This document shows, piece after piece, positions 50,401 through 62,200 of a stretch of 64,000 nucleotides of DNA; position 1 is the stretch's first letter, and each line of letters opens with the position of its first letter. A program made the position numbers and the translations under genes. A model generated the notes under the pieces. It saw only the letters and a program-made list of their open reading frames with translations, did not search any database and was not told where the DNA came from. The stretch is taken from positions 806,001 to 870,000 of the forward strand of contig JAIXMP010000010.1 in the NCBI GenBank assembly GCA_025677815.1, given 5' to 3'. Origin of the DNA: Phascolomyces articulosus. Lineage: Eukaryota; Mucoromycota; Mucoromycetes; Mucorales; Lichtheimiaceae.

Positions 50401-52103
50401 CTGTATAAGTGGAACAAAACTTTTTTCACTGTGCTCAATTAATAACCTTATTATTGTTAAAGAACAAAGAACAACTAAAGAAGATCCATCAAAAAACAGG
50501 ATAAACTCTAGAAGTTCTATTACTATCTTAATGTTACTCGCAATACAATAAAGAAATTTTATGGAACATCCTCCATCTTCTTCATACAATTGTTCTTTGT
50601 ATTGCACTGATTGCTTAACCATTTATAATGGAAATGTATCTAATAAGTACCCGGGTATAATATATTACGAATAATAATTATCTATTAATTTCACCTGTAA
50701 TCATGATTGAGCAGTGTTTATTCATGTGTTAAGTTATCTTCTTTTTTATAAACAAAAACCATCTACAGAAGAATGATGGGATATTACTTATGTTGGAAAT
50801 ATTCTTTGACCATTTATTTATAAACCTACAAATCTTTTAAAGCAACAATAGTATATATTATTGGCATATTATATCAAGTTATTATATATAGAGTTATTTT
50901 ACTACCATCAGAGCAAAGGAAAAATGTATTCTGAGACTTCATGTTGCCTGCTTTTATATATCACATACTACACTTATTAATAACCACTAAGATAAAAATG
51001 GTAATCTCTCCCGCTCAGCCAAGTTTTGGTATAGCTATTTAGTATATGTAAATTTGAATTGTAGTTCGGGTAGTTTGCCGATACACTGACATGCTGCTGA
51101 CCATTATTATTGGCAACAAATTTATGCTGTGTTTGCAATGAAAGTTTGATCAACTCGGAGCCATACCGTCATCGTCGTACTACCACTAAACGGAAGTCAT
51201 GACACAGATGACGAATATCTACTAATGCACAATATTACTTTGTCGTTGTCGTGCTACCCAATAAAATAGTTTTATTTTTCTTTTTTAACATTCCTATCAT
51301 TTTTGATTCGTCTAGAAAAGATACGCAAAAAATATGTAACCTGGTATTTTTTTTAGTGAAATAGTATTATTATCTAGTATTTAGGATATAAAAGTTGATT
51401 TTTACCTCCTATATGCCGTTATATAATATGTCATTTATTCTATACTGACAGCGTTTACTATTCAAATAGACACTTCTTGTTATCCCTTTTCATTTACAAT
51501 GATGACCCGCAGTAATAACAATGATAAAATAATAATAATAATAATAAAAACAAAATAGAATATCAAGTGTTGTGTGGGAACAATGAACTAGAGTATCTTT
51601 CGGATGTACGTAACATACTTCTGAGTATCACACACACAACAACAACAACAGCAACAACAACAACATTTTAGCTTCGTTCCGCCAAAAATAACCGTCATGT
51701 ACCAGTGTTTATATTGAACAAAAACTTCTGAATTTCCAAACTTGATTTGCCTAATTTCTTTCTCTGTTTTGGGGAAAAATTGTGGTTTGTTCATCTAATC
51801 CTAAACTCATAAAAATCGCCAATCAAACAAAGCCTCAGTAAACTACATCAACAACAAAACCATAATCATTCATCATCGGTCCTGCCTCCATCTTTTTCAT
51901 TCCGTGAACAATAATATATAAATTATATATCTTCTAGCCTTTTTATCAAGTTTTTTTTTTTTTTTTTTGTCCCCCACATCTTTTTCTTTTTAGTAATTTA
52001 AGTTATAGGCATAAGCTATTATTAGCATTATAAAAGTTTTCATTATCCTTTTTTTAATATTCACACCTCTCTTTCTCTCTTTTTGATAAAGAAAAACAGG
52101 ATC
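47464..52103. other. Gene-poor AT-rich region
   Basis: 4.6 kb with no frame of coding character. Short frames (49077-49340 -, 49873-50392 +, 50389-50622 -) lack domains and splice-consistent continuation. A (CAA/GCAACAA)n run at about 51632-51665 encodes poly-Cys on the minus strand and is a simple repeat. A poly-T tract is at about 51951-51968. I see no tRNA or repeat element. Confidence 0.5.
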
Positions 52104-54111
52104 ATGACGCTACCTCAACAGTATGTTTACTTTCATTCATTATTTTCTTTAAGTGAAATTCATCTTTATGCAAGTTTATTTGTAGTTATCTAACTTTTTA
52201 GACAAGTGATAATAGTAACCTAACAATGCAGGATTCTTGGAATAGTGGTCCGCAACAAAATGATACCCAACCCGTTTTACCAGAAGTACAACCCAACAAC
52301 CACGATCCTGTTCAACAACAATATAGCGCTTCTATACCTTCGCGGTTACGGCATTATAATAGCTATTGTAATAACCAAAATATGACAAGAAATCGATATA
52401 ACGCTGGTGAACAAGCGTCCTCCCTTCCACCAAACGCAATAACAGCACAAGGGTTAAGAACACAAAACAGTGGTAGTTTTTTGCATCACGACCTTCAGGC
52501 GGCTATCTATGATACATCGTCGTTTGGTGTATTTCCACAACAGCAGCAGTTTCAAAACGGATTTCCAACACACCATCGCCAACAGCACCCGCATCCACAA
52601 CAACAACAACAGCAGCAACGGTCTCAGTTTTTCAATCCTCAAAACCCACAGTTTGGAAATAATGTTAATATCAACCAAACAATAACAAACAATATATACA
52701 GCAATAACTTTCCACATCAGTCATCAGCTTCCGCACCACCACAAATAATGCCTCCAACTCAACCTTATACTTCTCGGTTAGCAGCACAACAGCAGACTGC
52801 AACGTTTAGATCTTATACACAACCACCACAGCAAGGTATGTTTACATGGCTGTATATGAATAAATGTATTTCGAACAAATTGCTATGATGTATAATCTCA
52901 TTCACAACATTATCTATTGATATTTTTCGTTGTTAAATATTAGAAATTACGTCACTTGATTTTGTGGGGGAAGATAATAACGTTATACCCAAAAATAATT
53001 CAACAGCAATAACGCCATCGAATTTTTTTAGTCAACATATACACCAATTTGACGAACTTTCACCATCATCAACAACCAATTCCACGGTAACTAGTCTATT
53101 TTATTAACAGTTTCGCAAAGTGATTACCCATATATACTTAAAAACTTATTATATATTTTTTAGTATCCATATCCAGGCAGCGCGGGAGCAACTGCACATT
53201 CTGGTGTTGTCGATCGTAATGGTGTATCACCTTATCTTCCGGATAACAACCACCGCAGGTCTTCTTCTGCCGATGAATCATTCGACAATATGGATATAAG
53301 TAATGAAGATAATAAGAACTCATTAAACATAATACAATATTCACACCCACATCTGGATCGACACTCACAGCAGCAGCAAGTACAGAATTTACAACAACAA
53401 CAGCGGATTCAGCAGCCACAACAGCAACTACGATCACAACAAGTAATCGCAGCATCTATGGATCTCAATAGTATTTACAATAATAATAACAGTGGCGATG
53501 ATATATTTTTAATGGATGGGTATATCGAACAAGAAAATACATCAAACCAACAATGGCAACCAAATACCAGAACAACAGTAAATACAAATCAACAATCGTC
53601 ATCTTCAATGTTATCTTCCAAAGTTCTTGACTTGAATTACCAGAAAAACAATACAACGTCCCAACGAGTCCCTAAAGAAAACACAACTTCCCTCCTCCAA
53701 CATCCAGCGGTCGATTCATCATCTAATGACATAGCAACATTAAATCAAAACGATAACGATAACGATAACGAGGATGATAATGATAATGAGAATGAAAACA
53801 ACAACAGCACTTCGAAAACAGCCTGTACAAGATGTGATAAGACTTTTACAAGAGAACGAGATATGGAACGCCATAGAAATTCAGTCCACAAAAAAGTAGA
53901 TACTTACAGATGCTTTGTATGTCATCAAACTTTTACAAGAAAAGATAGTCTTACTAGACATTTTAGTAAACAACGTAATGCTAGCAGTGAAGTGGTGGGA
54001 AATACTAGCCGTGAGAAATGTTATGATCAATTTATTGAAAGATATTGTCGCATATCTAATATGAAAAGCAACAGCCATGATGATGAAGATGACGCTTATG
54101 GAGATTTGTAA
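52104..54111 (+). CDS. Gln/Asn-rich zinc-finger protein with two C-terminal fingers
   Basis: Best model: exons 52104-52120, 52207-52835, 52944-53086 and 53164-54111, 578 aa. The first 17-bp exon (MTLPQ) joins in frame only if the acceptor at 52206 (ACAAG) is used instead of the TTTAG five bases earlier. Otherwise translation starts at ATG 52226. About 480 residues are Gln/Asn/Ser-rich and low-complexity (many CAA/CAG runs), then an acidic Asp/Asn/Glu stretch, then the finger pair. Finger 1 (about 483) is CTRCDKTFTRERDMERHRNSVH, a clean C2H2. Finger 2 (about 512) starts CFVCHQTFTRKDSLTRH but has no second His in range; a Cys follows about 19 residues later (REKC). The layout suggests a nuclear DNA-binding regulator with a large activation-type region. 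The target is unknown. The finger pair resembles that of the gene at 56179. Confidence 0.8.
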
Positions 54112-56178
54112 AAAAAAAAAATATTAAAAAGTACTATTATTCTATGTATTATTATGCTCTATCCACTCTTCCACTCTTTCCACTCTATCTATTTACAAAA
54201 GCACATTCACAAAAAAAAATTACATGTTTATATACATTTGTAAAACAAAAATAACTAATACTAATATATGAATATCCTCTTCTATCATAACACAAACAAT
54301 AAGCAGCGGTAGTTGGCTACATTCCTTTTTGTAATTTCCCCCCACCCTTTATTCTTGTTACTATGTATACTTCTTTCGTATTACTATCTACCACCACTTT
54401 TATCATTACATTATTATGTATTCTCCCTCGTCTCCTCCTCCTCCTTATGACAACCTCCCCATAAAAAATAAACGCATTCCAATCATCACATGCATATAAA
54501 TGCCCAACAAACATCTGATTGATTCCGTCGGCTTTTGTTTTGTTACACTATTGGAAAGTTTCTTTTTGTTCTCCTTACTGCTTAATCTTAAATAAAATTT
54601 TGTAAGCTAATCAAGCCTATGTCGGGGTTTCTTTCATCCAACTGCATATAAATTTATTTAAGGGTTGTTTTTTTTTGCGTAGCAACTTTGTTCTGTGATG
54701 TATTTTACTCGCCACAGTTTGATGGAATATGACATTATTATGAAATAGAATCTTCTTTTCCCCAATTGTTGCTGGACTTCACTCAAAGTGTGTGTGCCTA
54801 CTTTGCTTTACCTCCTTGAACACCATATTATTAGATGAATATATGTAGTAATTGATTTATTTATCACTATTAAAAACAATATATGTAATATTATGCCTCA
54901 ATTATCTTCCTCAGTACCTACCTACCGCGGGGTCAAGCTTATATTTTATGATAGTAATTTAATAACAATTAATAAATATATATAATAACGTCATCCATCA
55001 ACCATTCATAGTAATATATAATAATCCTATCAAGTTTGTTGTACCATGTATGGATGATCCATCAGATGAATGTTGTACATAGATTGAAACCCAAGTTTCA
55101 GGGACGACGAAGAAGGCAAGGTATAATTTTATTCATATGAAAATGGCGATTCATCTATTGTTACCAGCCTCTTTCTTTTCTTCCCTTCTATTTTTCTTTT
55201 ACCCCCAAAAGCAAGGGCTATACGTTATTGTAGCGTCATTACACATTTTTTACGCCACCGCCCCAATTGATGTCATTTTGTGGTGCATATGTGAATGTGA
55301 AAAATGGTTATTCGTGGCTCAGCAAAATAGGCTTTTTAGATTCCACCCTTTTCTTTTTTCTTTTACTTCTTCCGATGATGATTTTGTGGTGACAGATCTT
55401 CTTTACCATATTTTTGTATGACTGAAACACAACCATGGTACCATCACTAATAAGACTTCTTTATAGGAAAAAAAAGGGTCCAAGTGATATTATAATAACT
55501 ATTTTTATTAATTAAATTATTACACAAAATTATTTCCTTGTTCAATCTTATTTATTATTTACATCAAAAGTACCAATTGGCATATATTGATAATACTTAA
55601 TAAATAACTTTATATACAATCATTACGTAGTGTATTTCATAACCTTTGGCTTTGAAAAATATATTTCAGCAAGTTGTTGAAGTGTTTTTTTTATGATCGT
55701 ACAAAATTTCTTGGCACACACACACAAAGGTGAGTGTCTGCATACTATTCTTTTCGGAGTTCTATAACTTTTAATTCACCCAAAAGCTTGCACTGACCAC
55801 ACAGCTTGCAAAAATTTAAGGAGGGACAAATAAAAAATCAAACCCTAGAAATTCCGATATTTTACCCAAAAACCCACACAAATGCTACGCATAAACATCA
55901 ACGCACACCTAACAATGAGCTTATGTAATTCCTCAAAAGAAAAAAAAAAAGGATCGACTTGTTGCTAAGTATGTGGGGTTGGATCAAAACCTATTGTTCC
56001 TATAGGAAAAAACTTTGTCTTTTTTTGGTTACCATCAATAATACTCAAGCGCCATAAACGAAAAAATAAAAAGTATATAAAAAGATAACTTTGTTCGCTT
56101 TCATTTCTTCTTTTTTTTACTTTCACACACATACACAAATACATTATCTTCACATCACTTTTTTAACAAAACACGAAC
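54112..56178. other. Intergenic between the two zinc-finger genes
   Basis: AT-rich. A 94-codon frame at 55137-55421 (+) has a hydrophobic start but no recognisable domain or continuation. A TTCACACACATACACAAATACA stretch lies in the 5' flank of the downstream gene. Nothing else is supported. Confidence 0.5.
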
Positions 56179-56757
56179 ATGTCTTCTCATCAATTTCAAT
56201 TCAACACAGTGGACGTCAATACAAACAACGTCAACACTTATTTTACAAACACCACTAGCGAACCATCATCTCCTTTGTTACAAATCAATGGTATTGATGA
56301 ATCATTACAAACACCACTTTATCAACAAGCTCAAATTGGTCGTTCCAAGACTGCGCCTAATAATCAAACAAGTCGTAAAGGTCATCGTATCCGACATACA
56401 TCTTCCACATCAAATCTTCGAGCTAACCGGTATGGAGGAGCTTATCCATATACCTCTCCTCAATCATCATCACGCGAATCATCTCGTTCTCCTTCGCCCA
56501 CCACTTCACAAATCCTTGATAACCCTGAGCCCATTGAAGATAGAACTTGTCAAGCTTGTCAACGAGTATTCTCCCGAGCTAGAGATTTGAAACGCCATTT
56601 TCATAATTCCAACGCACATGATGCTCCTGCAAAATTCCAATGTTTTTTGTGCAAACAAGAATTCAAGCGATGTGATGTGATTAAAAGACACACCTATAAT
56701 AAGAAATGTCTTGATACCTTCCTCAACTTTGATGATGATAAATATGAAACCAGCTAA
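56179..56757 (+). CDS. Small zinc-finger protein (C2H2 + C2HC)
   Basis: An intronless 192-aa frame starts at MSSHQFQFNTVDVNTNN after an A-rich leader (AACAAAACACGAACATG) and ends at TAA. The N-terminal 110 residues are Ser/Thr/Asn/Gln-rich with basic patches (SRKGHRIRHTSS, SSRESSRSPSPT). Finger 1 reads CQACQRVFSRARDLKRHFHNSNAH: CX2C, 12 residues, then H-X6-H. Finger 2 reads CFLCKQEFKRCDVIKRHTYNKKC: CX2C, 12 residues, then H-X5-C, a C2HC variant. The finger spacing, the FxR.x.xxRH core and the divergent second finger match the gene ending at 54111, which suggests an old local duplication. It is probably a nuclear DNA-binding protein. The target is unknown. Confidence 0.85.
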   Translation: MSSHQFQFNTVDVNTNNVNTYFTNTTSEPSSPLLQINGIDESLQTPLYQQAQIGRSKTAPNNQTSRKGHRIRHTSSTSNLRANRYGGAYPYTSPQSSSRESSRSPSPTTSQILDNPEPIEDRTCQACQRVFSRARDLKRHFHNSNAHDAPAKFQCFLCKQEFKRCDVIKRHTYNKKCLDTFLNFDDDKYETS

Positions 56758-57539
56758 AGGAACCCTATGCTAAATTATTATACCCCTCTATACCTTCACT
56801 TTTGTTATTTCACCCTTTTATATATATATAGCATAACCACCATTTTACACATTGTATATTAGACATCATGATAAATGTATATGCCCCTTCTTTTCATTCT
56901 TTTTTTTTGTATATGATCTTTTTTTTTCTTATTAAGATGATGATGAGTATCAATAAAGTAATATATAGCAAATATGTTCTATTATTATTATTATAAATCA
57001 ATAGTTATCAACATGGCCAGTTTTTTTTCTTGGCTTTCGTTCTTGTTTATTAATCTAGACCTTTTTTGTTAGCATATGGATGTGATGGGTGCGAAAATGA
57101 ATTTTATAATAAAAGTAAGAGAACTTGTTCGATCTGAGAAGATGTTGTCATAATAATATGGTGGTACTGCTGCGTAATTTTATGTCATGGATTGTGCGTG
57201 TGTTACTATATACATGATCACAGGTCTATTTTATAAGCTTGGCATAAAGGATCTTCTTCATCTATTTAGTATTTTGCTATTGACATATTTGTCTTACTAT
57301 TTTTTATTTACCAAAAATATATTAGTTAAATATAATTACAAGGCTTTATCCGTAATCTAATCAAGTTCCGTTTATCATTCAACACGTATCTGTTTTTTCA
57401 ATCACATAGATACATCATTCATACTCATCCATCATATTGTATTTATATTTTTGGAGGAATATTGTTACAAAATAATATACATCAATTAATACATATACTA
57501 TTTACATACTGTTGGATCTGATTTTTACAGGATAAAATA
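56758..57539. other. Convergent 3' flanks
   Basis: AT-rich spacer between the zinc-finger gene (+) and phosphoglycerate dehydrogenase (-). AATAAA-like words occur (for example 56953-56958). No gene is seen. Confidence 0.5.
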
Positions 57540-59223
57540 CTAATACACAATACGGGTCTTAATGTTAGCTTCTGTCGAATTAATCGTATCATAGAGTGAT
57601 TGTAACTGTGTAAACGAAACATTGGCAACATCAATCATTACATAGGCAATATCATCCTTTGAATTTGAATATTGTTTTTCGACATTATGATTCGCAAAAA
57701 TCTTATTGAGCTCCTATTAACATTCTAACCTCTATTAACACCATTTATATATATATATATGTATATGTAATTATCAAATTGTAGGACTAGTATTATCATT
57801 ATTCTTATTTTTTTTTTGTAGTTAACGCACCCTAAGTACGCCGGGTATATTTTGATGGACATGTAGTACCCGTGCAGTGCTTGCATCGTCTTCACGGATT
57901 GCACGTAAACCAACTTGAGGGAAATTGACTGCTCCCAGTGATGTACCATCATTGATGAATTGGATAAGTGATGTTGATACCTCTAAACCAATATTGGCTT
58001 GTGCTTCTTCTGTTGCTCCGGCAACATGGGGTGTCAAGATGACATTGGGACAATCAAGTAAGTCGGGATAATCAGTAAAATGTGGTCCATTGGATGTTGG
58101 CTGTTTGGGATACACATCAAGCGCAGCGCCGGCCAAATGACCTGATTTCAATCCATCCACAAGTGCTGGTAATTGAACAGTGGATCCCCGTCCATTATTA
58201 ATAAGGAACGATCCATATTTCATGAGTGATATTTCTCGAGCGCCAATCATCCCTCTGGTGTCTTTGAGTTCAGGAACATGCAGTGTAATAAAGTCCGACA
58301 TCGCCAACAACTCGTCAAGTGTTTCCACTTGCCGTGCAGATCCTAGCGGCATCAGTTGCAGCACATCGTAAAAGTATACCCTCATACCCAGTGCTTCAGC
58401 GATAACAGAGAGTTGTGAACCAACATGACCATAGCCAACGATGCCAAGAATCTTGCCTCTAATCTCAAAACACCCACGTGATACTTTGTTCCAGATGCCA
58501 TTGTGCATTTCTCGATTACGGTCACCCAATTGTCGAGCCAAAGAGATAATTTCGCCAATAACAAGTTCGGCTACCGAGTGTGAATTTTTGAATGGTGAAT
58601 TATAAACAGCAATCTATTCTCCCCCCCAAAAAAAACGTTATATCGCATGAGAAACTAAAGTATTCTTTACGAGATGGCCAATGGGTGACAAATTTATATA
58701 TGAGTTGTATATGTATGTTTCGGATGGGGAGATGGGGGAAAGGGGATAAAATGAAGAAGAAAAAAAATATACTTACTCCTTTCTTCCCGGCTGCCTTCAA
58801 GTCAACTTGTTCCGTAGCAATACAGAAACATCCAATGGCTAATAAGTTGTTAGCTTCATCGAGAATCTCCTTTGTAATTTTAGTCTTGGACCGAATACCA
58901 AGAATATGGACGTCTCGAAGCTTATCAATGAGTTCTTGGCCTACAAAGGTCTTTGCACAGGTTTCAACCTAATAGAGTTTTTGTCCCTTTTTTGATTAAT
59001 AACCTTCCCATGATGATAGCAAATATCATATGCCAATGAAAGATAAAAACATTACTTGATATCCTTGTTCTTTAAAAGTATTGATAGCAGTTGGGTTTAC
59101 ATCCTCCAACAAAAGTACTTTGATTTTGGAGGTATTGAAAGGCTTCAAGGTTTTGGGTTTTTGCATTTGACGGGAACTGAAAGCGTCTCCGCTGGGTTGG
59201 TTATTTTGTGGGAAATGGGGCAT
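57540..59223 (-). CDS. SER3: D-3-phosphoglycerate dehydrogenase
   Basis: Four exons, 59223-59056, 58968-58777, 58613-57831 and 57713-57540, all phase 0 with GT-AG borders, give about 438 aa. It oxidises 3-phosphoglycerate with NAD+, the first step of serine synthesis, in the cytosol. The N-terminal substrate-binding part contains IKVLLLEDVNPTAINTFKEQGYQ. The nucleotide-binding domain has RGKILGIVGYGHVGSQLS. Catalytic residues are visible: Arg in LINNGRGS, the Glu/Asp pair region GAALDVYP, and His in LTPHVAGATEEAQ. The short ACT regulatory domain ends ANIKTRIVY (typical end TIRTRLLY), so serine feedback is likely. The leader before IKVLLL is about 33 residues, shorter than in yeast Ser3/Ser33. 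The third exon carries most of the enzyme. Confidence 0.95.
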
Positions 59224-62200
59224 TTTTTTTTTTTTTTTTTCGGTTGGTCGTAAAAAAAAGAAAGAGAAGCCAAGTGGGTTTGCAAGTCACATGTAAAATA
59301 GGATTTGGGCTTCTTTAATTGAGCAATTTATATACCTTTTGAAAACTGAGGCATAAATACTATATTGACCATATCTCTATTTGGTAACTGTATCTTCACA
59401 TATATTCTTTTTTTAGTTTCCCGCATAGTGAAAATTCTATCATCAATGGCAAAATCACATCTAGCATAAATTATTAATAGCACGACGATCACTTAGCTCG
59501 CTGTTAGTGATTGTTCTGTCCAAAAGTGAATATATGAAATTCATTTTTTCCCTTTAATCAAGATACCAGATTATATGTGACTAAGTATGGATGATTAGAG
59601 TTTTTAAATTCCATTATAGAATCTTATGCCTAGAACACTATCCTCGGATCTGGTACTTTTTATATGAAGTAATTGATTTGATTTTGGAATATCATCGTCA
59701 TCACATCATTTGTATTCTGGTTAAATTTTTAATATGTACTCATCAATCATCTATATTATGTTGGCACCTGCAATATATCGTTCACCGCAATGCAGATAAA
59801 CTCTATCAGATCCAGTAATAATTATTTATTCGTACAGTAGTATTGTAACAAGAAAATGATATGCCATCACCATGCAATCTCTGGCATTGATCATTTCCAG
59901 AATCCAGAGATAAAAAAAAACCAGTTTTATTCCACTTTTTAATTAAAACCACAGCTTTAGTTCTATATATTACTTTTTTTGCATAACAATCTTTCTCATA
60001 TATATTAAATGTGTTTCTGCTATTATTATTTTTCTCGGCAAGTATATAGTTTGTGTATGTGTATTGATATATTGAGCATCTATACATATATTATGCGCCG
60101 CTATACATATTTATTTTGAAAAAAAAGCCTTCTTAACTGATAAATCTTTATGCTTATCACAGAGCACAGAGTTACGCCCGATCTAACTACGTTTATATCG
60201 TTTCTTTTTGTAAAATATCGAATGACAATCTAGTTAAAGGAAATTAAAGTTATACACTATTTGATCAGATTTATTGTAATCTAGAGTATTCACTTCTACC
60301 TCTTATCATTATATTAGAAATGAAAAAGAAAAAAGTCTTTTGACTTGTTTAGATCAAAGTCATGAGCATCAAAATATATAAAACTTAACGGCAAATTTAC
60401 TGAATTCTCATCCTCATGTAATAAAAAATTTCATCAATATCACAGGAGAAAGGGAAAAAAAGCACCATGAGATTTAAAAGACTAAGCTATCCATTACCAT
60501 GTTGTTTGTGAAATAATGATAGTTTGTACCTTTAATATGTCGTATTATAAATAATAGTAATTTTTAATTGCTGCTGTCCTAATATATTATTATTGAAGGG
60601 CATTTTCTAACAGACTAGTATCTGAAGGAAACACGTAACAAAAAAAATCATTCGATTTTATGGTCTTGTTTTTAGGTCATGTAGCTATATGCTGCATCAT
60701 TGCATATTATATAAAAAGGATATCATGTATTAACGTACTTCTCATTCTGTATTAATTATTATATATCGCTATCTATATATAAAGCAAAGTCAATAAATAT
60801 TTTTTTAATGCTCAAACCGGATCATTTCGATGTCCTGAGTAAACAAATCAAAATCTTGAGATTAATAGTTGCATTATAATAAACCTTATAATAATCTATA
60901 TAGTGTTTATTATTGACGATCAGAAAATATCTCAGCATTACAATAATGACAGTGGAATTTTATACAATCAATATACCATCACTTCCCGTTGGAATAATGG
61001 TATACAACAAATTTATATGTTTATCAAAACAACAATAATGCAATCAAGGTCAGAATATTAATATATGTTGCTAGTTATAGACACATTATGAAGGAATGTG
61101 CATAATCTTTAACAGGAATTTTGACACGACACAATTTTCCACAATGCTATTCATCTCACTCCACATCAACAAATGCTTTTTATTCTAAACGGACTTGTTG
61201 ATTATACAGAGCATGCTTTTCTAGAAATGCAAAAAAAAGTAGTTATACTTGCATAAATTAGTGTGTGCATTTTTGTTGTTTTCACTTTATCAGAAAGATG
61301 TGCTTTTTTTTACTCAGGGGCAGTATTTACTCGCAATTAGTATATGACTTCTGTTTTCAAGTAGCCATTTTTTTTGTAACAAGTAATTTAAATAGAATTA
61401 TGAGCATACAGTTTTTTACTCGTTTATCAAATATGCTCTATAATATAAGTGTATCAAAATATGACTGAAAAGGTATAGTACTAGTTTATTATTAAAGTAT
61501 TATATATCAAATGAAATGGAGAGTATCTTCACCTTGCTAATATTGTGGCTTCATACCAATTTTTTTTAGGAAATGGTATCTTGTGTCCGTTTCAGTGCTT
61601 ATTTTATAGCTAGAGTATCGTGTCTGCAATGCCAAAGCAGTCTTGCATTGATTATCACTAAGTATGACACAATAAAAAGCATCTTTGTAAATACATACAT
61701 TTATGCAATGGATACATATACATATCATCCTTTTTTTTTTAAGAAAAAAAATACCATTTGGTAGAAGTCTAGAACCATGGCTTCACTTTCATTATGGTAT
61801 ATTATTTTTTACCTCATAACCAACGCAAGAAATGGATGAGGGAAAAAGGAAACAAGGGATGTTTCAAATATCTTTATTGCGATATATGATGAAATACTTC
61901 GGCTTCCATCTATAGCATGTTTGGAACACCATCTGTATCATGAAATGGACTCTTCTGTTAATAATCTCATTAACACTTGGTTGATGTTTTTGTCCGTAGT
62001 TATTTAAGAATTCTATTTGTCATGAAGGGGTTATTGTAGATGAATCTGTCCATATAAAGTTATTTTAGCATTGATGATTGTTTATCAATATAAAATAACA
62101 GAATAAAGTGAAAAAATGAATTACGCATAAAGTGGTTTACTTAATATATAAATCTGTGGTATAGTATAGTGGACTGCCTTTATTTTCAACGTATAGTAGC

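Noticed and set aside
51588..51794. Poly-Cys peptide on the minus strand
   Set aside because: It is produced by a CAA/CAG-type simple repeat on the other strand. There is no start context or domain.
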